Program-made: the position numbers and the translations under genes
Shown here: positions 37,772 to 49,108 of the stretch, one piece after another
Layout: each line of letters opens with the position of its first letter
Position numbering within the stretch: the stretch's first letter is position 1
NCBI RefSeq assembly: GCF_904849725.1
Contig: NC_058519.1
Coordinates: forward strand, 183,137,703 to 183,201,702
Reading direction: 5' to 3'
From: Hordeum vulgare subsp. vulgare
Taxonomy: Eukaryota; Streptophyta; Magnoliopsida; Poales; Poaceae
Length of the DNA: 64,000 nucleotides
Notes under the pieces: generated by a model
The model's input: only the letters and a program-made list of their open reading frames with translations
The model's database searches: none
Told to the model about the DNA's origin: nothing

Positions 37772-39272
37772 TGATAACCCACAAGTATCGGGGATCAATT
37801 GTAGCCTTTCTCCATAAGTAAGAGTGTCGAACCCAAGGAGGAGATAAAGGTAGAACAAATATTCCCTCAAGTTCTATCGACCACCGATACAACTCTACGC
37901 ACGCTTAATGTTCGCTTTACGTAGAACAAGTATGAAACTAGAAATACTTTGTAGGTGTGATAGGATAGGTTTGCAAGAAAATAAAAAACACGTAAATAAA
38001 AACTAGGGGCTGCTAAGATAAAGAAACAACTAAGTTGGTCTTAGTAGAGATCTTTTTGTCACATGAAGGTTATTTGTCCCTAGGCAATCGATAACTAGAC
38101 CGGTAATCATTATTGCAATTTTATTTGAGGGAGAGGCATAAGCTAACATACTTTCTCTACTTCGATCATATGCACTTATGATTGGAACTCTAGCAAGCAT
38201 CCACTACTACTAAAGATCATTAAGGTAAAACCCAACCATATCATTATAAGGTATCAAGTCCTCTTTAATTCCCATACGCAAACAACCTACTTACTCGGGT
38301 TTGTGCTTCTGTCACTCACGCCACCCACCATAAGCGAATCATAAACATATTGCAAACCCTACACGAGGGATCCCTCACGCTTGCACGACACGGAGAGCAC
38401 CGTAGGATAGCACCAATAATAAAACATGCAAGTCAAACCAATCATGATCATCAATCAACCCATAGGACAAAACGGATCTACTCGAACATCATAGGATAGC
38501 CATACATCATTGGGAAACAATATATAGCATTGAGCACCATGTTTAAGTAGAGATTACAGCAGGGAGAAGGGGTATTACGCTGCTGCATAGAGGGGAAGAG
38601 AGTTGGTGGTGACGGTGGCAAAGTTGTTGGTGTAGATCGCCGTCACGATGATGGCCCCGGCGGCGTTCCGGTGCCACCGGGAGAGAGAGCCCACCTCCTT
38701 CTTCTTCTTCCCTGGCCTCCCCCTAGATTGGAGGAGTGTTTCCCCTCTGGTCCTTGACCTCCATGGCGGCAGAGGGGCGAGAGCCCCTCCGAGATTGGAA
38801 CTCTCTCTCTCTGTTTCTTTTTGTTCTGCGTTCCCAGAATTTGGCCTTTCACCGTTTCTTATATTCCCGGAGATCCGTAACTCCGATTGGACTGAAATTT
38901 TCACACGGTTTTTATCCGGAAATTAGATTTCTTGCGGAGAAAGAAGGGCACCAACCGCCTAACGGGGTGGCCACAAGCCTTCCTGGCGCGACCTACCCCC
39001 CAGGTCGCGCCCCTATGGCTTGTGGCCCCCTCGGGCACCGCCTTCTGTTGATTCCACTTCCCAAAATTCACAAATATTCCAAAAAAATCTCCATAAGTTT
39101 TTATCCTGTTTGGACTTTGTTTGATATGGATTTTCTATGAAACAAAAAACATGCAACAAACAGGAACTCGCACTGGGCACTGGATGAATATGAAAAGTTG
39201 CCAAAAGTATATGAAAGTTGTAGAATATTGGCATGAAACAATGAAAATTATAGATACGACGGAAACGTATAA
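37772..39272 (-). mobile_element. 5' LTR of the Fatima-like element (about 1.5 kb)
   Basis: TGATAACCCACAAG at 37772 to ACGTATAA at 39272, where the expected CA end reads AA. It includes the undisturbed ATTAT site (38243-38247) that Angela element 1 used in the other LTR. No coding is supported; ORFs at 38575-39140 fall in the LTR. Confidence 0.8.
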
Positions 39273-41387
39273 GGTCTATGTATTAGAGACAATTGCATTC
39301 ACTTTAAATAGGGCACCATCAAAATACATTGAGAGATGACACCATATGAACTGTGGTATGGCAAGAAGCCAAAGTTGTCGTTTCTTAAAGTTTGGGGATG
39401 TGATGCTTATGTCAAAAAGCTTCAGCCTGAAAAGCTGGAACCCAAACCGAAAAAGTGCGTCTTCATAGGATACCCAAAAAAGACAGTTGGGCACACCTTC
39501 TATCTCAGATCCGAAGGCAAAGTGTTTGTCGCTAAAAACAGAGCATTTCTTGAGAAAGAGTTTATCTCGAAAGAATTTAGTGGGAGGAAGATAGACCTTG
39601 ATGAGGTTGTAAACCTTTGCTTCAACCGGATGGTGGCACTGGACAGAAAGAAGTTTCTTTCAAAGCTACGCTAGTTGAAGAGGAAGCTAATGATGATGAT
39701 CATGAAACTTCAGATCAAGCTGGTGTCGGACCTCGTAGGCCAACAAGGGCACGTATTGTTCCTGAGTGGTACGGGAATCCTGTCTTATCAATTATCTTGT
39801 TAGACAACAATGAACCCACGAGCTATGGAGAAGCAATGGTGGGCCCGGATTCCAACAAATGGTTAGAGGCCATGAAATCCGAGATAGGATCTATGTATGA
39901 AAACAAAGTATGGACTTTGGAAGTATTACCTGAAAGGCAAAAGATATTCAGAACAAATGGATCTTTAAGAAGAAGACAGACGTGGACGGTAATGTAACCG
40001 TCTATAAAGCTCGACTTGTGGCAAAGGTTTTTTCACAAGTTCAAGGAGTTGACTACGATGAGACGTTCTCAACCGTAGGGATGCTTAAGTCCATCATAAT
40101 CATGTTAGCAATAGCTACATTTTGCGATTATGAAATTTGGTAGATGGATGTCAAAATACCATTCCTTAATGGGTTTCTTAAGGAAGAGTTGTATATGATG
40201 AAACGGGAAGGTTTTGTCGATCCACAGAATGATGGAAAAGTATGCAAACTCTAGCGATCCATTTATGGACCGGTGTAAGCATCTCGGAGTTGGATTCAAC
40301 GCTTTGATGAGGTAATCAAGGCGTTTGGGTTTATACATGTTTTTGGAGAAGCTTGTATTTACAAGAAAGTGAGTGGGAGCTCTATAGCGTTTCTAATATT
40401 ATATGTGGATGACATATTGCTAATTGGAAACAATATAGAACTTTTGGCAAGCGTAAAGGATTACTTGAATACAAGTTTTTCAATGAAGGACCTAGGAGAA
40501 GCTGCTTACATATTAGGCACCAAGATCTATAGAGATAGCTCAAGGCGCTTGATAGGACTTTCACAGAGCACATACCTTTATAAGATTTTGAAGAAGTTCA
40601 AAATGGAACAATCCAAGAAAGGGTTCTTGCCTGTGTTACAAGGTACAAAGTTGAGTAAGACTCAATGCCCAGTGAGTACAGAAGATACAGAAAAGATGAG
40701 TGTCGTCCCCTATGCTTCACCCATAGGGTCTATCATGTATGCAATGCTGTGCACAAGACCTGATGTCAGCCTTGCCATAAGTATGGTAGGAAGGTTTCAA
40801 AGTAATCTAGGAATGGATCACTGGACAATGGTCAAGAATATTCTAAAGTACCAGAAAAGGAGTAAGGAAATGTTTCTCGTTTATGGAGGTGACGAATAGC
40901 TCGTCGTAAATGATATTACATTGATGCAAGCTTCGACACTGATCCGGATGACTCTAAGTCTTAAATTGGATACATATTTATTCTCAATGGGGGTGCGGTA
41001 AGCTGGTGCAGTTCCAAGCAGAGCGTCGTAACTGATTCTACATGTGAAGCGGAGTACATAGCTGCCTCAGAGGCGGCTAAAGAGGGTATCTGGATTAAGC
41101 AGTTCATGACAGATCTTGGAGTTGTGCCAGGTGCACTAAATCCAATAAATATGTTCTGTGACAACCCTGGTGTCATTGCTCTAGCCAAGAAACAAAGGTT
41201 TCACCACAGGACCAGACACATAAAACGACGCTTCAATGCCATCCGCGATTACATCAAAGAGGAGGACATAAATATTTGCAAAGTGCATAGGGATCTTAAT
41301 GTTGCACATCCGTTCACTAAGCCTCTTCCACGAGCAAAACATGATCAACACCAGAACTGTATGGGTGTTAGACTTGTTACATTGTAA
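39273..41387 (+). pseudogene. Angela-type integrase end, reverse transcriptase and RNase H, broken
   Basis: It begins in the integrase C-terminal part (TPYELWYG, KVWGCDAYVKKL, FIGYP). A frameshift near 39620-39670 leads into the linker (EAMVGPDSNKWLEAMKSEIG), then another lies near 39930-39990. The first half of reverse transcriptase (VYKARLVAK, GVDYDETFS) contains in-frame stops near 40141 and 40252. The palm motif YVDD is intact at about 40402-40413 in the ORF 40369-40899. RNase H follows, with a stop near 40899 and another near 40962, then SVVTDSTCEAEYIAASEAAK and a C-terminal part ending at 41387. Many independent lesions mark it as old. Confidence 0.92.
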
Positions 41388-41426
41388 ATCACATAGTGAT
41401 GTGAAGCTAGATTATTGACTCTAGTG

Positions 41427-41438
41427 CAAGTGGGAGAC
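41427..41438 (+). other. Polypurine tract of Angela element 2
   Basis: CAAGTGGGAGAC immediately before the LTR. This is the usual Angela/BARE plus-strand primer, about 40 bp after the pol stop. Confidence 0.85.
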
Positions 41439-42329
41439 TATTGGAAATATGCCTTAGAGGCAATAATAAAATAGTTATTATTATTTTTCCTGTTTCAAGA
41501 TAATCGTTTATTATCCATACTATAATTGTATTGAATGGAAACACAAATACATGTGCAGATACATATACAAAACACTGTCCCTAGTAAGCCTCTAGTTGAC
41601 TAGCTCGTTGATCAAAGATGGTTAAGGTTTCCTAGCCATAGACAAGTGTTGTCACTTGATAACGGGATCACATCATTAGGAGAATGATGTGATGGACAAG
41701 ACCCAAATTATGAACGTAGCATGTGATCGTGTTATTTTATTGCTACTTTTTTCTGCATGCCAAATATACATTCCTATGACCATGAGATCATGTAACTCAC
41801 TGACACCGGAGGAATGCCTTGTGTGTATAAAACATACGACATAACCGGGTGACTATAAAGGTGCTCTACAGGTGTCCCCAAAGGTGTCCGTTGAGTTAGA
41901 ATGGATCAAGACTGGGATTTGTCACTCCGTATGACGGAGAGGTATCTCGGGGCCCACTCGGTAATACAATATCACAAAAAAGCCTTGCAAGCAATGTGAC
42001 TAAAGAGTTAGCCAAAAGTATTACGGAACGAGTAAAGAGGCTTGCCGGTAACGAGATTGAAATAGGTATAGAGATATCGATGATCGAATCTCGGGCAAGT
42101 AACATAACGAAGAACAAAGGGAATGTTATACGGGATTAACTGAATCCTTGATATAGAGGTTCAACCGATAAAGATCTTCATAGAATATGTAGGAGCCAAT
42201 ATGTACATGTAGGCCCCGCTATTGGTTTTTGATCGAAGAGTGTCTCAGGTCATGTCTCCATAGTTCTCGAACCCGTAGGATCTACACACTTCAGGTTCGG
42301 TGACGTTTTGGTATTATTCAGTTATGTAT
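41439..42329 (+). mobile_element. 3' LTR of Angela element 2, left part
   Basis: Starts TATTGGAAATATGCC and aligns with the reverse complement of 31800-32694. It ends in the target duplication TGTAT (42325-42329), where the gypsy solo LTR was inserted. Confidence 0.93.
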
Positions 42330-42623
42330 TGTAACGTCCAAGATGAGCTCCTATCCTTATTTTGGCGCGAGGGCCTCGGCAGGGATAGAAATGCATCTCG
42401 TCGTTTCGCAAGAATGGATATCCTTACAAGTACATGTACTGAAAAGATGAGTATATGGAATTGGCTTACACTCGCCACAAGCTACATCAGAGTCACATCA
42501 ATACAATACATACAATCATCATGAAGAAGAGCAGGGTCCGACTACGGACAAAAACAAACGATAAAATACGACGTCCATCCTTGCTATCCCAGGCTGCCGG
42601 CCTGGAACCCATCCTAGATCGAA

Positions 42624-42654
42624 AAAGAAGAAGAAGAAGAAGAAGAAGAAGAAG
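42624..42654. repeat. GAA microsatellite
   Basis: About ten GAA units in the left part of the solo LTR. Confidence 0.9.
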
Positions 42655-43020
42655 CAACTCCAAATAGCACAATCATCGTGCTCACGTCACAATATCACTT
42701 TACCTATACCTGCAACTGGTGTTGTAGTAATCTGTGAGCCACAGAGGACTCAGCAATCTCATTTCGAAAGGCATCAAGACTAGCAAAGCTTAATGGGTGA
42801 GGTATGGTTAAGTGATGAGGTTGCAGCAAGCGACTAACCATTTATTGAGGTAGCTAGCTTACGATTAAAAGAATAAAAGAGGGGGGATATCTACGCATAG
42901 CAAACGTGAACTACTGATGATCAAACCAATGATCCTGAACACCTACTTACGTCAGACATAACCCCACCGTTTCCTCGATCGGAGAAGGAGCTCACGAAAG
43001 AGACAGTCATGGTTACGCAC

Positions 43021-45817
43021 TGTAGCGACCCGACTCAAAACGAGTCAAGCCTCTGTGTATTTGTGCCATCCCTGGATCAGTATGCTGGAACACACAGTAC
43101 ATCAATGTATATATCAAAGTGCAATCACATGGAAATAGCGTAAAACTGATATATATACCTTAAATATCTCACCGGAAGCAGTCAAGGGAGTGGAGTCCCA
43201 ATAAACACAAACGGCAAGTTGAGTGTAGACCGTAACCCTGAATCGTACTCTTACTCGTCGAAGAAAAATATCTGCAACATAAGACGTTGCAGCCGTGTAG
43301 GTCAGCATATTCAATATGCCGGCAAGTCACATATGAGAGGGGGTAAAATATCATCTATACTATATGCATATATGGCAGGTGGTGTTGTAAGTTGTAGCGT
43401 AAAGCAAATTTTCTCCTACAACAAGAGGGGCTAAAAGCAAAATATTACTACGTTGTTGGTTGTTAATGAGATGGTTCCGCCAACCAGTTCTCATACCCAA
43501 GTTATAAATATTACCCTCATCAAATATATATAATGGTGTTGAGAATTCCAGATAACTTCAGTTCCTTTGGCTCAAGTTGTCCATGACCGCGGACACGGCT
43601 AATCGATTAGGTTTGAGTACTCTGCAGAGTTTTGCACATGTTCCCCACAAGATTTGATCGCCTCCGGTATGTCCTCGCACTTCAGGGTGTTTGAAGACCA
43701 GATGATCAAAACATGGTCTTTCAACGGGTCCCTCTGAATCCCTGTCGGTGCCCATCCAATCCTACCGTTCTTCTACATCTGCTGGCACCGCCTGTCCAGA
43801 GTCGCCGTGTTGTCCAACCAAGCCAGAGCCCATAATGACTTGTGGCTGTGCGGGTAAGCCTTGGGTCTTGAAAATATCCGTCCGTCTCTTTGAGCCTGGG
43901 TGAAGCTTTCCGCAAGATGTCATGGCACGTCTCTAGCATCCCGGGTCATCCACGGGTTTCTCCACGGAGCCGATCAACCGTCCTTCACCCAGAGTTGCAT
44001 TGCATCATGAGGTCTTGAAAAGTCTTGACTTAACCGGTCTTGGTTATTAAATTATTCTCGCATCACTCGTGATAAACTCTCAACCAGAATCCCGTCTACT
44101 CAAGCATAGCAATATGAAATTTGTCGTCCCGGGCCAAGTAAATGGTTGTTGGGTGCCTACCAGATGATACTACAATATGTAACCATAATTTCCAAGTACC
44201 TAGTCAGCATGCAAATTGGGCATAGGATGGTAGAACTACGATGCATAAAACATAGGTGATACATGATCAAATGACTTGCCTGGTGATGTGGACGAGGAAG
44301 AATTATTGTTTCTCGAGAAATAACTTGATAGACTATTCGTCACTCTCCGATGAAATCTATATAACAAACATATCATTCACATAAGCACTCATACTAGCAA
44401 TCATTCTAGCAATCAAAACAAAAGAGAGAGCGAATAAGAATCCGAAAGAAACTTCAACTAAAACTAGGAGTCTCCTACTACATCAAACACTAAATAGTTT
44501 TTTTGTTCTAACTGAAAATAAAACATTAAATAACAGAGAACTAAGATATAAATTTAACCAAGATAAAATCGATTTTTAACTCCCAGAATAAGGAAAACAA
44601 GGTTTAAACTAAATCTGGTCTAATTCAAATTTTAAAATTTCAAACATAGGCAAATAATATGTTTTCGGAAACTACAAGAAAATTGTGATTTAACATAAAA
44701 AGATTCACCTAATTCGGAGTTATAGACTAATAGATATGAATTTTATAAGTTTGCTCTTTTTGTGAAAAAACTGTGTCGGGATTTCTATGAAGCTCGCCGT
44801 GGCTGACACACAGGAAGAACTCCGGCGAGGTGGCTGCTCCGGCGAGGTGGGGAGGTCGCCAGCGGGGTGGGGAATCGGCGGAGGAATAGCACGGCAGGGG
44901 GTGGGGCGCTGGAGAGGCTCGGCAGGGGTGATGGGGAAGCGCCACGAGACCTACTGTACTCCGTTCTTGACAGGAAGATGAGGATGTTGGCGCCGTGGCT
45001 ACGAGCAGGGAGAAGGCGAGGTGATGGGGAAAATGGAAGGAGGAGAGTCGGGGCTCTCTTATAGGGGTGGTGGGAGGCGAGGGGAGGCAACATATCTCGC
45101 GAATCGGGGGAGGGAAGCTTCCACGAAGCTTGTGCCATTGCCTGGGAAGGAAGGGAACGAGAGGAGGAAGAAGAAGGGGTATCCGGGCGTGATGCGTTTC
45201 CTAACGTGGCCCAATTACATTCCTAAAATAAGAGATCTCTTTCCCTTTTTATTAAAACAGGAATTAATACGATTAAAAGGAAACAGAATATCCTCGGAAT
45301 ATAGGGGTATAATATATTAAAAAATTTAGAAAAATAAATCCAAAAAGATGGGCATTTTTCCACTACCAAAATAAATACTTCAAAAAAATGTTTTTTAGAA
45401 AATCTCTAAATTGGTTTATTTTCTTTTTGCAAATATTTTTCAAATAAACCTTGGGTTTTATGGTCCAAATATTTCAAAGGAATATCCCCGGTTTGGAGGG
45501 TCGTGTTACTCCTCTCTTTCTTGCTTGGCAAGAATTATTTTCGGGGTATTTCTCGGGGAAGAAAAATATAGAAGCAAGGGCACATATTTGAAAGGATTCA
45601 AATCCGTTCAAATTCTTTATAGTTGAAGAAGTCATGTCATCTTCTCTCTTTGCTTTTAAATGATTGAATTTGAATTCACCGGAGAAGGGGAAAGTCATTT
45701 TATTCCCTCTCATTCAAAAGTTTTTGAAAAGTTTCAAACTCCACTCAAGTTTAAATCACTCAATCAAACAAACAATCTAATAATTATTTTTAACATTCCA
45801 AAATTTGGGATGTTACA
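43021..45817 (-). mobile_element. 3' LTR of the gag-only element (2797 bp)
   Basis: Pairs with 49109-52268 along its length but lacks about 360 bp corresponding to roughly 50653-51012. The gap lies between two TAAAAT repeats. A GC-rich stretch at 44790-45170 opens spurious ORFs on both strands. Confidence 0.92.
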
Positions 45818-47008
45818 AACCTACCACACTTAAAATGAATCTCGTCCTCGAGATTCGAAAGGCTAGAAAGAAAAGGTTAGGGTTTCGGGGTCTTCTAACT
45901 AATCCAATCTCCTGCAAAGTGGGATGCTACCACACTTAAAATGAGGATTACTGGTCCCTCAAATTTTTAACAATCCTCTGGGGTCTTGGCATCTGACTCC
46001 TCACATTCTTCATACTAACTCCTTTGGTGATGCTCTTCCGTTATATTCGTAACGTTTCCATCAAAAACGAGGGTCCTTCTGTTGATATAAGCTTCTTCCT
46101 TTACTGGGTCTTCTTAACTGACAGTCTCGCGGTCAATTCTAAATAACCTATCGATGATTCTCATGGTGGTCTACCATTTGTGGTTATCCTACAGAGAGAG
46201 GGGTCTTGGTTTCATTCTCACCGTAAAATTTCCTACGCGTGACAACAAATGCCATGTACATGGGGCTTTCATCATACCATTCTAAGGCTTAAACAAAAGC
46301 TTCAAAGAACGTCGTCTCTCTCTATGGGTAAGTCTCTCAGATTTACCATTCCGAATAGCAAGATAAATGATAAGAGTAAGTCGTCATGGTGATCAATCCA
46401 TTCCGCACCCAAATCATTTCTCTGTATAAGGTTTAGCGAATCTCGCATTCTAACACTTGGGCATCCTCACAAGCATTGCAGAATTTTTCTTGTCCACGAA
46501 CGAAGTTCGGATAATCCATTGTTTCTGCAAGCTGAACAAAACATCTATCGTATCTTCACAACTCTCGGGTTTTCGTATGCTCCTAAGAAAACGTTTCCTG
46601 ATCCATCTTAGCTTTTTCCAAGTTTCCTTCTCCAAATAGGTAGTACTTGATCCTTATTAGTCTCGGGGTATGTGGGTTGCAGGCATACTTGGAATTACTA
46701 CGCCTTAAATCCTATAGTGTTTCATTCCATCATACTCTTGGGGTAACCATCATATAAATAATCCTCAGACTTATTTTTGTTACACACTCCACTCTGTGGG
46801 ATACTTTCCATTGGTGTGTTTTCCATTAAAAGGTATTGGTTCATCCAAAAATAATATTCATTTCATAATCAATCAATTATTACATCCTTAATTTCTTCTC
46901 AAAACTCCAAATTCAAAAATAACTTTATTACAAATGCTGCCATCCACATTGTTTGGTATGGTCAAGCATTTCTGCCAACTTTATTCATTTGTCTCCCTTG
47001 GAGATACC
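45818..47008 (-). other. Non-coding interior of the gag-only element
   Basis: From the polypurine tract to the first ORF. Stops in all frames and no recognisable domain. Confidence 0.6.
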
Positions 47009-47320
47009 TTAGTTCCACTCGAACTTTCCGATGTGTTCCTTGAAATCATCCATCTTTTGCTTTCTCATGGTGGCCATGAGCTTGATCTCCATCATCTCCG
47101 CATGCACTTCACTCAGGTATTCCTGGGTATGACGGAGTCTTGCTTCAAGTATTTCTCCATTCTGATGTATGGCTTCCACGGCAGCTTCACGAACAGCATC
47201 AAAGAATGTTGCTCGTGGTACACGTGAAATGAAAAAGTATTGCCCCATAGTCTTTGGACAAACTCCTTTCACATGGTGGAGGTGTACTTCCACATACCAA
47301 AGTTCTACTCCACTTTCCAT
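47009..47320 (-). CDS. Hypothetical ORF downstream of gag in the nested element
   Basis: A 103-codon ORF with a predicted helical, charged C-terminal half (FFDAVREAAVEAIHQNGEIL, ARLRHTQEYLSEVHAEMMEI) that could form a coiled coil, and an N-terminal ELWYVEVHLHHVKG segment. It lies about 530 bp beyond the gag zinc-knuckle ORF in the element's transcription direction. I recognise similar text in gypsy elements of grasses but know no function. It may be part of the same degraded gag or an accessory protein. The Met start is not supported by other evidence. Confidence 0.4.
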   Translation of the reverse strand: MESGVELWYVEVHLHHVKGVCPKTMGQYFFISRVPRATFFDAVREAAVEAIHQNGEILEARLRHTQEYLSEVHAEMMEIKLMATMRKQKMDDFKEHIGKFEWN

Positions 47321-47852
47321 GAATGGGTAGTCCTTCTAGACTGCATCACCTTCAAGACGAATGTGCTTCATCATGTCCTTCGGGATTTTCGGGTAATCAT
47401 GATCACTGGTTAGGGTCATGATCGTTTCTCGGCCCTTGAGGAATGACTCATAGAGAGTTGTCATCTGCAGGTGTCAGTAAATAGGTACTCAGAGGAATGT
47501 ATGTGTCTCCTTGGTAATTATGGTACATTCCTACTCAGTGGATCATGTGGGTTTACCGATTACTACCACACTTAAAATGAAATATACTCATGTCTGCATA
47601 GACCATATTTTCTCATATCCTCGAAATGGTCAGAGATATTTGTTCATAGAGAAATAACTCATACAATTTCGACATCGGAAACCATGACACATAAATTCCA
47701 TTGATCCATGAAGTTATTACAATCTTAGAGACTTCCGTTACAAAATTTAACTCCATAATCTCGTGAAAACAAGAGTGCTTCATGTCACACTTATTGCCAT
47801 TGTCAAAACTTAACTACTCAATCTTTTAGCTTTCTTCCCCTCTGGACAATTA

Positions 47853-48221
47853 CTAGAATAATGTCCTGCTTCCTTGCAACGAAAGCAAATGAGTTCCAAC
47901 AAGTCTCGGGGCTTCTTGGTGTTTGTTTTTTGCTCCTTGGGTTTCCTGCTTCCTTCCTGGGCACATATTGTTGTAGTGGCCGAATTCCTTACACTTGAAA
48001 CATCTGATATGACTCAGGTCTTTATGTGTAGGGATTTGACTCTGGCTAGTGTACTTTCTCTTCTTTCCGGACTCCTTCATTCTAGCCAATTCTTCTAAAA
48101 TTTTCTTCTTGAGCGTTTCCTTCATTGCTTCTTCCTGCTGCTTGACAACTCGTTGTACCTTGGGGTGTATGTGACACTGAGCTGGGTAGTGGGTGGTTCC
48201 TTCACACAAGAAACAAGTCAC
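47853..48221 (-). pseudogene. Gag C-terminal part with two zinc knuckles
   Basis: A 122-codon ORF with CFLCEGTTHYPAQC near its start and CFKCKEFGHYNNMC around residues 74-87, both of the CX2CX4HX4C nucleic-acid-binding type. Between them is a Lys/Glu-rich helix. It overlaps the upstream gag ORF by 4 bp in another frame, so a frameshift probably separates two halves of one gag. No protease or pol follows. Confidence 0.72.
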
Positions 48222-48610
48222 CTAACCAGTTGTACATTCCCCCCTGGGTGATTCTCTTCACAATGAGGGCATCCATCCTTGTGTTCTTCCTGGGTGTGTC
48301 CTATTTCTCCACAGATCTTGCATGCACAAGTCTTCTCCTTCGGATTACCATAGCACATCTGAATGAGACGGGATCTTACCAGAGTCTTCTTGAATTCGTC
48401 CCAAGTTTCTGCTCCACTAGATCCTTGTATGGCATGGTGCATTTTCCACCAGATAGCAGCACTTTGGGTAAAGTACTGGAGAGCGTGTTCCACTTCATAC
48501 TTCCTTGAGATCAAGTTGCTCCCGAAGTGGTTCTCCATGTTCTGAATCCATATTTCAGCCTCCAGCTGGGTCATTGGTCCAGAGACTACAAGTCCAGCTT
48601 CATACTCCAT
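48218..48610 (-). pseudogene. Gag N-terminal/core part with one zinc knuckle
   Basis: A 130-codon ORF with a retrotransposon gag core (EAEIWIQNMENHFGS, EVEHALQYFTQSAAIWWKMH, TWDEFKKTLVRSRL) and a knuckle of the form CX2CX4HX4H (CKICGEIGHTQEEH). It is the first ORF after the primer site on the minus strand, about 480 bp inside. With the next ORF it makes a gag carrying three knuckles. It would form the particle that packages the element's RNA. Confidence 0.75.
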
Positions 48611-49092
48611 CTGGTAGGGTTAGGGTTTTGGGGATGAGACGGGTAAGAGAGGGAGGGAGATACACACAATACAAACAGAATTTTTGAGAATAGGTTTTAT
48701 TTGTGGCCGTCGGAAAACACACACCAATGACGGCTCACAAATCATCGTATCTAACGTGGGTATATAAAAGGGGTTTGGACTTCTAATGGTCATATAATTA
48801 TTCGAACACTTCAGGGTCTTCGAGTTCTTCGGGTCTTGAGAGTCTTCTGTTGGTGTAGCTTCAATTCTTCAAATGCGTGGTGAAATCCTCTTTACTTTGA
48901 AGTAGAACTCCGTTAATTCTTCATGAGGTCAATGGGGTAAGGGGATTGTATAACTATTTGAGTTGAGAGAGAACATTTGATGAAATCAGAAGAGATGAGA
49001 AGTGAAAGGTGTTCTCGAAAATAAGATTTTTTTGAGAGATCCTATCCTAAGAAGTTTCCAGTTTCTAGGGTCACGTCCTACAGTCAACATGT

Positions 49093-49104
49093 GCTCTGAT
49101 ACCA
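49093..49104 (-). other. Primer binding site of the gag-only element
   Basis: TGGTATCAGAGC on the minus strand, four bases inside the right LTR; a perfect initiator-Met type core. Confidence 0.92.
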
Positions 49105-49108
49105 TTTC

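Larger units (their letters stand above)
32695..39272 (-). mobile_element. Gypsy element with Asp-type primer site (Fatima-like), non-autonomous
   Basis: Two LTR copies in direct orientation (32695-33735 partial, 37772-39272 complete) flank a 4036 bp interior. The plus-strand LTR begins TGATAACCCACAAG and ends GACGTATCA. The primer site and polypurine tract place it on the minus strand. The interior contains only a degraded gag-region fragment. The first 470 bp of the left LTR would lie left of Angela element 1, outside what is preserved. Its right end sits in the integrase frame of Angela element 2 at 39272/39273. The family name is from memory. Confidence 0.78.
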
